Under the pieces are notes generated by a model, which was given only the letters and a program-made list of their open reading frames with translations, made no database searches and was not told where the DNA came from. A program made the position numbers and the translations under genes. From contig JAENRP010000024.1 of the NCBI GenBank assembly GCA_024741835.1, forward strand, positions 124,001 through 188,000: DNA of 64,000 bases, read 5' to 3'. This stretch comes from Diplocarpon mali. Lineage: Eukaryota > Ascomycota > Leotiomycetes > Helotiales > Drepanopezizaceae. Below, piece by piece: positions 24,701 through 36,798 of this stretch. How positions within the stretch are numbered: position 1 is the stretch's first letter; the number at the start of each line of letters is the position of its first letter.

Positions 24701-25079
24701 GTCTTAAAGATAATATAATAAAGTAAATGCTATCTAAGAGCCTAATATATTAATTGATAAAGGTATTATTATAAGAAGATTCGGAAAAGGGACGAACTAA
24801 GACGCTAGTATAGTATTAGACCTTGATTTGGAAACTAATCTCCTGTTTTTACCCTTAAGCTTAGAAATGCCAAGACTGACCTGCGAGCCCGGCCTGCGAG
24901 TAAGGATAGACTCGGCTGGCTTAAGCCTATAAGAAGGTTCGGATAAACCTTAGTTATCAAATTTAAGAGTACTAATAGAAGATCCTTTAAAAGAGGTCCC
25001 TAAAGCTGAGAAATCGCTAAGAAATAAGAACTAATATAAGAGAAGAAGACTCTAAAGTGATAATAAAACTAATAATTGA
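21762..25079 (+). pseudogene. Element B extra ORF2, unknown protein (about 1106 codons)
   Basis: After pol, one frame stays in register for 1106 codons from an ATG at 21762 to a TGA at 25077. It is interrupted only by stops that look like mutated Gln/Trp codons. I recognise no domain, signal peptide or clear membrane segment, so there is no support for an envelope protein. It is clearly paralogous to the next ORF: EIYLYHF...LRMHYRLYLLAI here matches EIYQYHF...LRMHYKLYLSAL there, and AKAIQILNFF matches AKAIQVLNHF. Three palindromes (22608, 23994, 24879) lie in the same reading phase. Parts recur in element C (about 32761-33614 and 40836-42000, minus strand). Confidence 0.7.
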
Positions 25080-25635
25080 ATTAACTCGATCTAAAGAATT
25101 ATAATCTACCCCCTTTTAAAAACCATTTAAAGAGATTGCGAATTAGATATTGAATTTTTTTTAAAATTATTTACTTTTTATATACTTATACCTCTTTATT
25201 CTTAACCTATTATTTTATTCTATATATATTCTTTATTTACTTTACTCTTTATATAATTCATTCTTTGATTATTCCCTTTATATATAACTTTCTAACGCTT
25301 ACCTTTGAAATATCGTCCTTACCTTTAACAATTGTCATTTATTAAAAGTAGGTCCTTATATACGTTATATCCCACTTTTATTCCTACTTTTAGGCTTATT
25401 ATGCCTACTTTTTCTTTATGCATTAGTACGATTCCAAACTCTATAAATAAGCCTTTCCCTGCATTACGATTTTACTTTTTTACTTCTTCTATAACCCTAC
25501 TAGCACTAATAATACTACTAATACTATCTTTCTATTATTAATCTTTTCTGATTTAAGCCTTTTATTTTAATAAAATTCTTTTTAAAGATTTATTCCTTAG
25601 TAAGGAACCTTATCACTTTTGTTAAATAATTTATT
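25080..25635 (+). other. Spacer between ORF2 and ORF3 of element B
   Basis: About 550 AT-rich bases with T-rich runs. A 69-codon plus-strand ORF (25332-25541) of Leu/Ile/Thr/Pro composition lies inside. It is probably chance, although ORF3 regulation could sit here. Confidence 0.4.
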
Positions 25636-28600
25636 ATAGCCCCCCTTAGTATAAGTAAAAAGGTTATACTTAAAAAGAATATATCACTTATTACCTTAGG
25701 CAGCAAGTCTTTAGCAATATCTAATAATAAATTAATATTAAAAGGTAGATTCTCGTAAGATAAGAAGACTCTTCGATTATTAGAAGATATTATAAGTACT
25801 TATAGAACGTTAAGCGAAATAGAATAATAGGTATTCTTAAATTCATTTATTAAGGTGCTTAACTATAGAATTTCTACTATTGAGGAAGGATTCTTAGGTT
25901 TTGATGATTTCTTAAATAAGGAACTCTAAGGCAAAGGTATTAATTAAGAGAAGTTTTTGCAAAAGTATTAGAAGTATGCTAATTTAATTGATTTGTTTTA
26001 GAAGAACTAAGATAAGAAAAATGAGTATATAAAAAGGTTAATGTAATTTATAGACGGCATTTATAGCATACTTTTCCAGACCTACTTTATAACTGATATT
26101 ACTACTAATAACGCCTTGCGAAGGCTTAGTAAAATTTTTAAAATATACTAACTAGTAGCAAAGGCTATATAAGTATTAAATCATTTTACTATCTAAGAAG
26201 GTATAAAGAAACTCTAAGGTAATAAGGTAAGAGGTAGAAAATTTATTAGTTTCTTAAGTACTATTATGCATACTACTATTCAGACTATAAAAGACGATCC
26301 TACATAGTATAATAGTTTGGCCTTTCCTAACTAGATAATTTTAAATACCCTCGGCCTATAATAATCATAATATAGTCTACTTATTATAAAAGAAAAGATG
26401 ATTTATCTTACTAAGTATATTATAAACTATTTTAATAATAAAATAGAGAGATAGGAATTTATAGTTCCTACTGCTTAGAAAATGCTGCCACCCTTAGTAG
26501 AACTAACTAATAAGGAAAATCTAACTCGTAGGCCCGGCCTATAAGTGGAATTAGTACGTAATAGAAAAGTCCTTAAGCATAAGGTACCTATAATACTAGA
26601 AATATAAACTGCTGACTATTATAACCCTAAATCTTTAAATACAGATGTATTTAAATCACTATCCTTAGAAATGCCTAAAATACCTTAAATACTAGTAGTA
26701 AAGAAGTTGACTCGCAGGCCTAGCCTATAGATTAATATATATAATAATATAAACTTAGAAGAAGATTTACTAAAGGAAAAGAATAGCGCTATTACCAATA
26801 TGCTAGAAATTTTTAATAATATTAAGAAAGATATCTCTAATATTATTCAATCCTTTCTTAAAGACTTATAAAAATTTATATTCAAATTCTATAAGTTGAT
26901 AATAAAGCGTTTAAGAAAAGAAGGTTAAGAAGAAGTTTTATTAGTATAGGAAGGAATAGCAAGGGCTATTAAATAAATTATAAAACTGCACTAAGACAAA
27001 TTCTTTATAGATAATATTATACAGTTCTTTATTAACTATAAGAAATTGAATAGTAACTATTATATTCTTAAAGAAAAGTCAGAAAATAGTACAACTATTG
27101 TCTTTATAGAATGCTATCAAGTTCCCTTTAATATTAAGATAATACTATAGTATAGCAATAGATTTAAGATTATAATAATACTAGAAATGAAAATAAGACT
27201 TTCCAAATTTATAATAGGAATATTCGAGGACTTTAATTTTAATAAATTCTACGCCCTTTATAAATGATAATACGCGCAGTACTATAGGCTGGCGATAATA
27301 GGCCTTAATAATAAAGATATATCGTCTAATATTTATAAACTTTGCATTACTCTTAATCTAAAGTTATTTTTATTATACTTAGGGAATTATGCAATTATGG
27401 CCACTAGTAATAGAATAGCAAGCTAGGTTAAGAAAGATATATTATTAGGATTCGCTAAGTTTAAGGTAACGCTTAAAGCTTTGAAATTATTTTATAATAT
27501 CGCCTGGACTTCTGCCTAGTATAATACTATATTGACTAGTAATAAATTGATATTATTCTAAAGTAAAGGTTTTTTAAATATGCCTAAGCTATTTAGCTAT
27601 GCCTTTCTAAGTGCTATATACATATATAGTTATAGTTCTTGCGCAAAGACTTCATTTTTAATATTAGTATAAGAAGAACTAGAAATATACTAATACCACT
27701 TTTGAGTCTCTGATAAGAAGCTAGCTCTTCTATCCGCGTTCCTTTATAATATGACTCATAGTTTAATACAATAGACTTTAAGAATGCACTATAAATTGTA
27801 TCTAAGCGCTTTGCTTACTTATTATAATTCTTTATATAAGCTAGTAATATACCTTAAGCTTATATAGTTTATTAGGGTTAACTACTATTCGAAAATCGTT
27901 GTAATTAAAATTAATACTAATATAAGATTTATAAGATTGACTCCTAGGCCTAGCTCGCGAGTCAGCCCTTCCGATAATAGAACTATTAACTACTATATTA
28001 TTTTAGCAGCTAAATAGTCGACCGGCCAATTTGCTATATAAGAGAAGTCTTACGAATTATCAATCCTTATACTAACTAGACTTAAGAATGCTTAATGGAT
28101 TTCGATAAACTTAGTATAAAGCGCTATTTAATAAAAAGAATTAAATATTAAATAAAGGACGTTCTTAGAAGAATACATTTCTAATAAGACTATCCTATTC
28201 TTAGTATTTATAAGATAAGGAATATTTATTAACTTAGATTCAGAATGAGAACCTAGCAAAGGCGGCTTTCTTACAATTAGCAATAATTATACTAAAGTTG
28301 TCGGAAATAAAGCCCTTAAGAATAGAGTGGACCTAGAGGACTTTTTAATTGAAGCTATTAATATAAAGCGACCTTAGACTATAAGATAGAGTATTATAGG
28401 CGAATCATCCGCAAAGTTCTATATAATACTTAAAATAATAAAAGGTAGTCTATTATTAGAGGCGCTTATAAGAAGAAGATTATAAAACAATCTATTAATT
28501 ATAATAATAGTAAAAGACTTATTTGCAAAGGATATTACGCAGTTGATAACTTATTTAAAGAAATATAAGTAAGAACTATTTAAAGATTTTGCGAACACTT

Positions 28601-29109
28601 AAAAAATAATTTAATAGTTAAAGCTATAGCTATATAAAGACAAGTCTTAAGTTAAGACTAAGGGTATAGATAATAGTATTAAGGCCGATAATATAATCGA
28701 CAAAGTCATTCTTTTTAAGAAATATAGCATTAAGAAACCTTAAGCAAAGACCTTAGAAATGACTCCTAGGCCTAGCCCGCAACTCAATCTAAAGAAGGGC
28801 AAAGATAAGGAACTTATATCCGTCGAATCCCTTATCGTATCCCCCTTAGTAGTAGGTAACTCTCTAAAGGATAATAATAATAATAAAGATAATAATAATA
28901 ATAATATTATAATATAAGTCTCTCTCCCTATTAGCAGAAGCTATTATACTATACTAGTATTTGTAAGGAGTATAGAAGCTCCTACTATACTAAGACCTAC
29001 TTTATCAAACACTAATAGTAATACTATAAGAAGAAGTGGTCGTTTAATAAAGAGAGTATTATCTAATAATAGTTCTCCTTATCCTTTAAAGAGAACTAAG
29101 GAAAATTAA
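25636..29109 (+). pseudogene. Element B extra ORF3, unknown protein (about 1158 codons), paralogue of ORF2
   Basis: One frame runs 1158 codons to a TAA at 29107. The likely start is ATA at 25636 (ATG before a RIP-type change) in a Kozak-like ATAGCC context. Only RIP-type stops break it. Similarity to ORF2 covers the N-terminal third (AKAIQVLNHF), the middle (EIYQYHF, LRMHYKLYL) and the C-terminal end (KTLEM before a palindrome, as LEMPR in ORF2). A (AAT)n run near 28870-28910 encodes poly-Asn. Four palindromes (26524, 26710, 27940, 28762) are all in phase. Function unknown. Confidence 0.7.
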
Positions 29110-29166
29110 TATCTAAGTTAGTACTATTTTTAATTATTTTTATAACTCTATAGCTTATTTGTCTAT

Positions 29167-29293
29167 NNNNNNNNNNNNNNNNNNNNNNNNNNNNNNNNNN
29201 NNNNNNNNNNNNNNNNNNNNNNNNNNNNNNNNNNNNNNNNNNNNNNNNNNNNNNNNNNNNNNNNNNNNNNNNNNNNNNNNNNNNNNNNNNNNN
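29167..29293. other. Assembly gap (127 N)
   Basis: Run of N in element B between ORF3 and the 3' LTR. Confidence 0.99.
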
Positions 29294-29467
29294 CTTTTTT
29301 TTCTTTTACCTTTAATAATAATATAGCCCTAGTTTAAGCCTTTTAATATATTAGTTTTCTCGCACTTAAGGTTTGCTAGTGATTAATATACTATTGCCTT
29401 AACCTATATTGTTTTATATTCTTTGCTAATAGTAGTAGGGGCTACTACTTTTATTATTTAAGATATA

Positions 29468-29715
29468 TATAAAGACCTAAGATAGATAGGTCTTATAATA
29501 TATATCATATAATCGGCGCAGGATAGTAGGAGGATAAAAGGGCCATCTTCTATATATAAAGATAGCGCGCATTGCTATAGTACTAAATATACCCTATACT
29601 TAGGACTTATTCCTAATATCTTATCTAAGAGAGCCCGCTTGTGGTGCTTCCTCCTCTTTGTTTTTAGGTCTTCCCTTAGGCCTATTCCTGTGTTGTCTCC
29701 CCTCTAAGTTTTATA
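29468..29715 (+). repeat. 3' LTR of element B (248 bp)
   Basis: It starts TATAAAGACC and ends GTTTTATA. It matches 13936-14183, with differences that are almost all transitions. TTAT (29716-29719) follows, equal to the bases before the 5' LTR. Confidence 0.82.
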
Positions 29716-31864
29716 TTATAAGCAACTATTATATAAGTTATTTAAAAAGTTAAAGAGATCCTAAGAGATCTTAAAAAAGGGCCTTAAAGATCGGTTCCTA
29801 AAGGTAGTATAAGAAATAACTTACTTAGCAGACGCTACTGCGTATATAAGGCACTCTAGCCTTTATATTCCCTTGATCTTTACTCCTTTAGCGCACTTAA
29901 CTAGCGCTTAAAGAGCCTTTATACCTAGGTGGTCAGCGCAAAGGTGCTAAGTATATACATTATTATCCTGCACCTTAATAGGTATATAGCTAGACTAAAA
30001 CCTATTATAAAGCATTATCTTAGCTATAAGGAACGCTATTAAGGTAGAGAAGTTATATTAAAGTATATTTAAAAGATCTAAATAGTTAATAAGCTTATAT
30101 TTAAAGAAAACGAGATTATAGCAATACTATAACTAAGCTTGCTTTATAGAATCTTCAATGCTCCTAGAGCGCAAAGTAAGGTCTATTCTAAAGTACTAAA
30201 AACCCTTATCTGCAAAGAGCCTCTTTAAGATAATATTAATAGTAAACTCCTTTATAATAGCAATATTACAAAGCGTTATCCCTATAGGAGAGCCATTATA
30301 TTATAAAAGAGAGTCTGCCATATATCTATTACCTCTTCTAATGATTAAGAGTCTTAAGGTACCTACTTTAATATATTACTATAAGTTGCTAAAAGGCTTA
30401 AAGGTGCCTGCGATAAGTAAATCCTTTGAATTAATAATATAAGTAGCTGCGCAATTATTAAAGAGCGTACTTAAGGAGAGCAAGTAGCGTTTTAGCTTAA
30501 AGAGGTAGTAGATATTAAATGATTCTTCAAAAGCGTTAAAGGCAGAGGGATCTATTATTATAAAAACTAATAAATTCTTCCTTTTACTTAAACTATCCTT
30601 TTTAACGGCTGAAGCCTTTCTTTTAAATTTATTAATTACTATTATCGCAATATCATTCTCCTTAAGCTATACTTAAAGACCTTTGAACTAGTCTCTTATA
30701 TTTAACGCCTTTTGTATTTATAAGACCTCCTCTCGCAAGGGGAGAACCTTTATATTTTCCTTACGCCTATCTATAGCATATAATAGTTTCTAATAGTCCT
30801 AGGGCTTCTAATAGTGATTTTTAAAGCCTTTATAAGGGCACTTAGGCCTAATCTCCCTTCTAAAGCTTATAAAGCGATTTTAAGAGCTACTTGCTAAAGC
30901 CTGCGAAAGGGTTTTAGTATCTAGGAGAGACTCTTAAGTAGTAAAAACTACTAGTCCTTTATTATCAATTGCTTTATTAGATTCAATGCCTGCTAAGGCG
31001 TAGCTTAGCTGCATTAGGTTATACTTATATAAGGTTCCTATTTGCTTATTAGTGATTATTTCCTCCTTTAAGCGGGTCGCCTAACTCGGATTGATCTTTA
31101 TTATAACTAAGTCTAAAAAGTCAATTACTCTTAATCTCCCTTTAATCTTAGGAAAACTATATTATTCTACTAGGCGGTATGCCTCCTACTACTCTTAGAT
31201 CTACTGCTAAGTATTAGTTCTCTTAGTCTTACTTTAGTATAATATATTGTAATACTAGAGCCTTATTTGAGATTGAATAGCCTTATTAAAAGGCGTAATA
31301 TCATACTTTAAAATAGATATTAGGCCTTAGAGTAAGAGTTGCTAGTTTACTAAATTGGTATATAGGTTATTAATAGTAGTTCTACTTATAGGAGTATCTC
31401 TATTAGGTATTAAGAAGGAGAGCTTTTCAGCTTGGATTTATACTTAAGCTATCGCAGAAGCTAAAAGCGTTCTATCGATGGTTTTAAAGACCTATTTTAA
31501 GAGTAATTTGTAGTATTTGCGTTAGGTCTTCTAAGTTTCCTTATATATGGTACTCCTTTATTAGGATTTTATATTTATCCTTAATGTCCTTATAAGAAGC
31601 CTATAAAGGAGGAGCCTTTGATAGATCTCCTAAGGGAAAGCAAGTATAAATCTATTTAAATAGAGTTGCTATATACTCTTTATATAACCTTACGTATACT
31701 ATGCAGAGGTTAGCTATTTCCAATTCCTTAAGCTCTTATATAAAGGGAGCTTAAGGCTTAATCTTTATAATTAACTTAAATAAAAGTCTTAGATCAGTAA
31801 AAATAGTAATATTATAAAGCTTAGCGAAGAATATATATTTACTAAACCACTTCACTTAAGAGGC
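29716..31864 (-). mobile_element. Ty1/copia element E1, part 2: gag, protease, integrase N-terminus
   Basis: The minus strand from about 31800 downward encodes a copia gag (about 31770-30600), a protease/pre-integrase segment containing CAATYIINSKDLL and IAGTFKP, and the GAG-pre-integrase motif DHLGIKALQALVKCAKGVKIKG (about 29950-29850). The frame then runs into element B at 29719. Part 1 continues at 13935. Stops are TAA/TAG of RIP type. Confidence 0.8.
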
Positions 31865-32311
31865 AGAGGTATTAAAGTAAGGCTTAAAGATGCTTAAAGA
31901 GTCAGATATATCAAATAGAGTCTAGTAAAAAAGGTTAAGTATATAAATAGAGTTTACAAATAAGGCTCAATTAGAAAATAGAGATTTATTAATTAAAAAT
32001 AAAGGTCCTTTAAGTTATTATAAATACTTGAAAAGTCGGTTAAAAGCTTAAAGGGCCCTTAAGCCGGTTGTATATAAAGAGAAAGCATATTAAAGTGCTT
32101 ATAGGGCTTATAACTATAGTGCGGTCAGCTAAAGGGCCTTTATTAGGTCGCTTAAGAGGCTTGCAGAAGTAAGAGAAAATGATTAATTATATTATTATTT
32201 AATATATATATAGTAAGGAGACTTTGGAAAGAAAAGGGAGAGTCTATGACTAAGCAGAGTCACGTGGAGGGTCTTCAGAATAAGTGGAGACTCCGCCCAT
32301 TCTGCACGACA
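31865..32311 (-). repeat. LTR-like repeat copy 1, probable 5' LTR of E1
   Basis: Its reverse complement begins TGTCGTGCAG and borders the E1 gag leader, as expected for a copia 5' LTR. It is followed directly by a second, same-orientation copy with a period of about 449 bp. Differences between the copies are almost all transitions. Confidence 0.65.
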
Positions 32312-32760
32312 TAGAAGTATTAAAGCAAGGCTTAGAGATGCTCAAAGAGTTAGATATATTAAATAGAGTTTAATAAAAAAAGGTTAAGTATATAAATGAA
32401 GTTTGCAAATAAGGTTCGATTGGAAAATGGAGATTTATTAATTGAAAATGAAGGTCCCTTAAATTGTTATAAATATTTAAAAAGTCGGTTAAGAGCTTAA
32501 AGGGCCCTTTAGCCGGTTATATGCAAAGAGAAAGCATATTAAAGTGCTTATAGGGCTTATAACTATAGTGCGGTCGGCTGGAGGGCCTTTATTAAGTCGC
32601 TTAAGAGGCTTATAGAAGTAGGAGAAGATGATTAATTGTATTATTATCTAGTATATATATGGTAAGGAGACTTCGAAAAGAAAAGGGAGAGTCTATGACT
32701 TAGCAGAGTCACGTGGAGGGTCTCTAGAATAAGTGGAGACTCCGCCTATTCTGCACAATA
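32312..32760 (-). repeat. LTR-like repeat copy 2, in tandem with copy 1
   Basis: A head-to-tail duplicate of the preceding repeat. Its reverse complement starts TATTGTGCAG (TGTCGTGCAG before RIP-type changes) at 32760. Element C sequence begins immediately after. No internal element sequence separates the two copies. Confidence 0.7.
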
Positions 32761-33614
32761 TATTATTATTTTTAAAACGGTTATATATAGATATAAAGAA
32801 GTCAAGAACTAGCTCCTTTAAATTATTAAAGAAGGAGTCTAAGCGAGTATACAATCCTTTAATTTCAAATTGCAAATTAGCTAAGATAGCTATTAAACGA
32901 TCTATCCTTTTTAAAGGTTAAGCTAAAATTGGTTATTTAGCTAAAGGAGAGTCCTTTAAAGATTCTGAAAATTCTAAAGAGGCTACGCTAAGCGTTTAGG
33001 CCGTTTATTTAATAGTAGTTTCTAGAATCATTTTAGTAAAAGGCAGGTTAAGTCCAGTTTTAAAATTCTCACTTTTAACTCCTAGTCTAAGACCGCAAGT
33101 CAAATCATATAGTTTAATACTTATTATATCTTTAGATTAAGAAGCGAATTTCAAGGTAAGCTTAATTATAAATAACTAATTCCCTTTTTTATTATTAAAG
33201 AAATCTTATTTAAACCTTAGTATAAGAGTCCAGTTCTTTTTTAAAATAAGTAAACTATAAGTAGAAGCGCAAAGCCTTAGTATATTAATAATAGTGCTAT
33301 TAGGTAAGGTAATATCTATAGCTTAATTTGATCTTTTTATAACCTTATCAGCTGCTATAAGTATTATATTAGATAAGCCTATAAATCTGCAACTGCGAAT
33401 TCGATTGCCTTAGAATTTTACTACTTCTTTTTAAATAATAAAGAAATTAAGAATCTGAATAGCTCTAGCTATAAGAGTATTTTCCTTAAGAATTTTTAAT
33501 AATACTTGCCTTCTATTATTAGAATCAATATTTATTAAGAAGCGCGAACGAAATAGGAGTCCTCTCTTATTAGTGGCTAAATTATCCAGTTATTAAATAG
33601 ATTCTTCCCTTTTA
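32761..33614 (-). mobile_element. Element C, fragment 1 (ORF2 region)
   Basis: It matches the reverse complement of about 22940-22080 in element B, that is, part of the unknown ORF2. The overlapping open frames at 32693-32921 are this fragment read on both strands. One palindrome (33078) is orthologous to 22608. Its right edge, TTTTA at 33610-33614, is the target duplication of E2. The ORF2 remainder and all of ORF3 beyond 32761 were not found. Confidence 0.8.
33610..33614. repeat. Target-site duplication of E2, left copy (TTTTA)
   Basis: TTTTA precedes the E2 5' LTR and is repeated at 40831-40835 after the 3' LTR. Element B has an uninterrupted version of the site near 22090 on the other strand. 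Confidence 0.9.
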
Positions 33615-33869
33615 TATTACGGCCGCATTACGTATACGGTTATATCACGTATTAGTCAGGTGCATAAAGTCAGGTGCCCGCTAAGGTAGTAAGGTGGCTG
33701 GATCACGTGCACGCTAGTGAAGCACCTGTACTTATTCTGAAGGAGCTCTACTAAAGACTCTCTTTTCTTCTTTATCTTTTCTTTTTAATTATATAGTATA
33801 CCTCTTAAGGCAATACAGTTAGCGTCATTCGATTCTCGCCTTTTATACGCTTAAGAGCAAGTCGTAATA
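33615..33869 (+). repeat. 5' LTR of E2 (255 bp)
   Basis: It begins TATTACGGCCGC (TGTTACGGC before RIP-type change) and ends GTCGTAATA (GTTGTAACA in the other LTR), giving TGTTAC...GTAACA inverted ends. It contains CACGTG within ATCACGTGCACGC. Confidence 0.9.
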
Positions 33870-34858
33870 TAAGAAAAGATCCACTTAACCTCTATTAAGA
33901 AGCTTAATATCTACCACCTTTAGAATTGTCATTTCGAACTGCCTTAAGCAACTCAATCTCTCGATCTCGACTTTTACTATAAACTGCCTTAAGCAACTCA
34001 TACGTAGTGCCTAGATCTTACTAATTTAGTTTTTAAAGAAAGCTGAAAAACGACCTTCGAATATAAGATCAGCTTATTTTTTCGACCCCTTACCTCCTCT
34101 ATTTGGCAAATAGAGATTTACCTTTAATTTCAATTCGAAAAAATTTTATTTACTATATCCTCGCTTTGCTAGTATAGGCTGCTGCCTAAAGTAGTATAAT
34201 AGCTTTTCTCTTTTTAACTTTCTCCCTCCTTTATAAATAACTCTATACTACTCTTTTTTATTAATAATATACTTATTAATAACTCTCCTTATACTCTTCA
34301 AAGCTCTTCACTCCTTCCTTCGAAACCCTCGAATATAACTCGACTCCTCAAAGACACCTCCTTGCAAATAAGTCATCGACCTTCTCTATACTCCCTATCG
34401 ACCTATACTTATCGACCTATACTTATCAACTCTTCCTTACACTCTTTAAAGCTCCTTACTCCTTCCTTCGAATACTTAGGTACGAAACTAAAGGACCTAT
34501 ACTTATATATATATATAGAGACTTGGTCAGCCTTAATAGGTTATATTATACTATTAGAGATTAGGTCAACTTTAGTAGAGTAATAAGCTTTAGATCCTCG
34601 GACCCTACTTCCCTAGATTTATATTGCACCTCTAGACAACCTTATTACAACTCCTAATTGGTAAAGAGAAGTAATCCTAAAGTAAAACCTTCTTTTTTAA
34701 GATCTATAAACTTATAATACCTTAATATATACTCTACTAAAAGGCTTTAAGAATATATATAGCTCTACCTATACTAATCTTCCCCCTTTTAAATAGGTTA
34801 CTATTTAGTATTAGGTCCCTTTAGACTAAACTAGATAATATAGAGAGAGTTAGTACTT
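33870..34858 (+). other. 5' leader of E2
   Basis: About 990 bases between the LTR and the gag ATG, C/T-rich in parts. A 73-codon ORF (34362-34583) lies inside without recognisable features. The first bases (TAAGAAAAGATC) are shared with the related relic at 53461-53473 and should contain the primer-binding site. Confidence 0.5.
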
Positions 34859-36190
34859 ATGACCTCTAATCTTATACTACTTAAGAGAAGTGAAAGGTTA
34901 ATCGCACCTCTACCACTGGGCCTTACTGCCACTAGTTCTACAGGCCTTACTGCTAACCCTAGTCCTAGAGATATTCCCCCTCCTAAGCCTACTTAAGAAG
35001 AAACCTCCCCTAGTACCAATTTTACTCCTAGGCCTAGACTGCGAGTAGATTCTTAAAATACTCCCCTTCTATCGATTGAAGTTAAGAAAGAACCGACGTC
35101 TACCCTTACTATATCGGCCCCTCTCTTTTCAACTGCTTAATAGGCTGAAATCGCAAACCTCGTTAGCGCTACTATAGCTGCCGCTCTTTAAAACAATACT
35201 ACTGCCCCTTCTTCCTTAAGTGCTAGCCCTTAGAATACTCAGTCCTTTACCGCCGACTTGCTACCTTCCCTAGACTACTACCTCCTAATTATCAGACCTT
35301 TAGTCCTAGCCATCGACCCCTATCAAATCAAGTACCTTTAAACCCATTTTAGCAATCACTAAGGTGAAATTACCTATAACACTTAAAAGATGGCTATAAA
35401 GGTATTCATTTAAGAGTACTTAAGTAACTTCACTTTAAAAGAGGACTAGATCACTGCCTACTTTAAGTATATAATAGGTAAAGCTTAAAACCTAATCCTA
35501 TAATATATAGATCTTATCTTTACTAATAAGTTTATATATGCTACTAATATCCTTAGAGTCTTAGATTAGAGGTTCTTTAATTATAACTACATTTAGTCCG
35601 CTAAGCTCAAATATAGTAGGCTAATTATAGGTTTATTATTATATAATAAGTTTTAATCTAAGTTTATTACCCTTACTATAATTAGAAAGATCGATCAGTC
35701 TTACTAGTTTAATAACATTTATAAAAAGGTCTCTTTAGCTTTAAAGAACGACCTTCGAATAGAAAAGTATAAAATAAATAATAATTATACTACTTTAGAT
35801 AAGTTCTTAGCTATTGCAAACTGCAAGGCCTATAATATTAAGTAAAAAGAGGCTTATAACGCTTGATAAGTCGCCCCTGCTATCGCGTTCTCTCCCTTAA
35901 AGGACCGCGTCCCTAGTATACTAAAAAGGGAGTTATAAAGACCTACTGCTATAGCTACCTCCTTAGCTCCCTGCACTTATTCCCCCTTGCCGGCGACTTA
36001 CTAAGAAAGGTCTACTAGCCTAAAGCTATCATCTGGTCTCTGCTATAACTGCAGAGCCCTTAGTTACTATATAATAGACTGCCTAAAGCTAAAGAAGCAA
36101 GGCGAGTTTATAATAGTTAAAGTTAAGATAGAAAACGACCTACTATTAAGAAACTGCTAAGCTATAGTAAAGACTCCTACTATAGTATAG
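34859..36190 (+). pseudogene. gag of E2, RIP-inactivated
   Basis: The frame starts at an ATG (34859) with a Ser/Thr/Pro-rich N-terminus holding one palindrome in phase (35024, T-P-R-P-R-L-R-V). A capsid-like region (about 35300-35850) and a zinc knuckle at 36041-36082 follow. The knuckle reads CYNCRALSYYIIDC, exactly Cx2Cx4[H]x4C with the His codon turned into Tyr, a C-to-T change. Stops are TAA/TAG. Gag would form the virus-like particle and package RNA. Confidence 0.8.
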
Positions 36191-36798
36191 GTTACAATTT
36201 GTAAAAAGACTTAGATTTTGATTCCTATCTATTAATAGGCGGCCGCCAGTTCTTAATTCTTATAGAATTAGCTCGAAATAGATCAGTTATTAAAACAGTT
36301 ACCTATATTAATAGCAGAGCTAATATTTTTAGTATTATTAAGATATCTCTAGTATACTAGCTCTCCTAAAGACTTAGGGTAAAGTTTATTAAACTGCTTA
36401 AACCGATTACTCCTATTAGCTATAATAGCCTTAAGGGAGAAACCATTCAATTTACTATCTTACTTACCCTTACAATTGATAGGTAACAAATAAACTTCCC
36501 TTTCTTAATTATAAGCTTAGGAGCAACTGACATTTTAATTAATAGGAAGTTCCTAGAGTACTATAACCTCAAACAGTCCTATAGAAGGGGAAAAAATAGC
36601 ATCTTTTAGCCTAAGGATATGCCTATTATCCCTTACTTTAATCGATATATACTAATCGATCTCTTATAGCTAATAAAACCCCTAATAGCTTAATAAGACG
36701 TCGATCGTCAAGCTGCTATAATAGACGCCGAGGACGAAGACCTTAGAATGGCCTAAGCCTAGCTCTTAGTGCTAGCAAGCACTAACGCCCCGAATTCC

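Larger units (their letters stand above)
13936..29715 (+). mobile_element. Element B: full-length 15.8-kb Ty3/gypsy retrotransposon
   Basis: A complete but RIP-mutated element bounded by two 248-bp LTRs and a 4-bp TTAT target duplication, inserted into the integrase of copia element E1. Order: LTR, leader, gag, aspartic protease, reverse transcriptase/RNase H, integrase, then two extra ORFs of about 1106 and 1158 codons (21762-25079, 25636-29109), an assembly gap and the 3' LTR. At nearly 16 kb it is far longer than the 5-8 kb usual for fungal Ty3 elements. The excess is the two extra ORFs. Thirteen coding palindromes lie within it. Confidence 0.85.

Noticed and set aside
21762..29109. ORF2/ORF3 as envelope proteins that would make element B an errantivirus-like element
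   Set aside because: No signal peptide, fusion-peptide-like or clear membrane anchor segment is visible, and the two ORFs are paralogues of more than 1100 codons.
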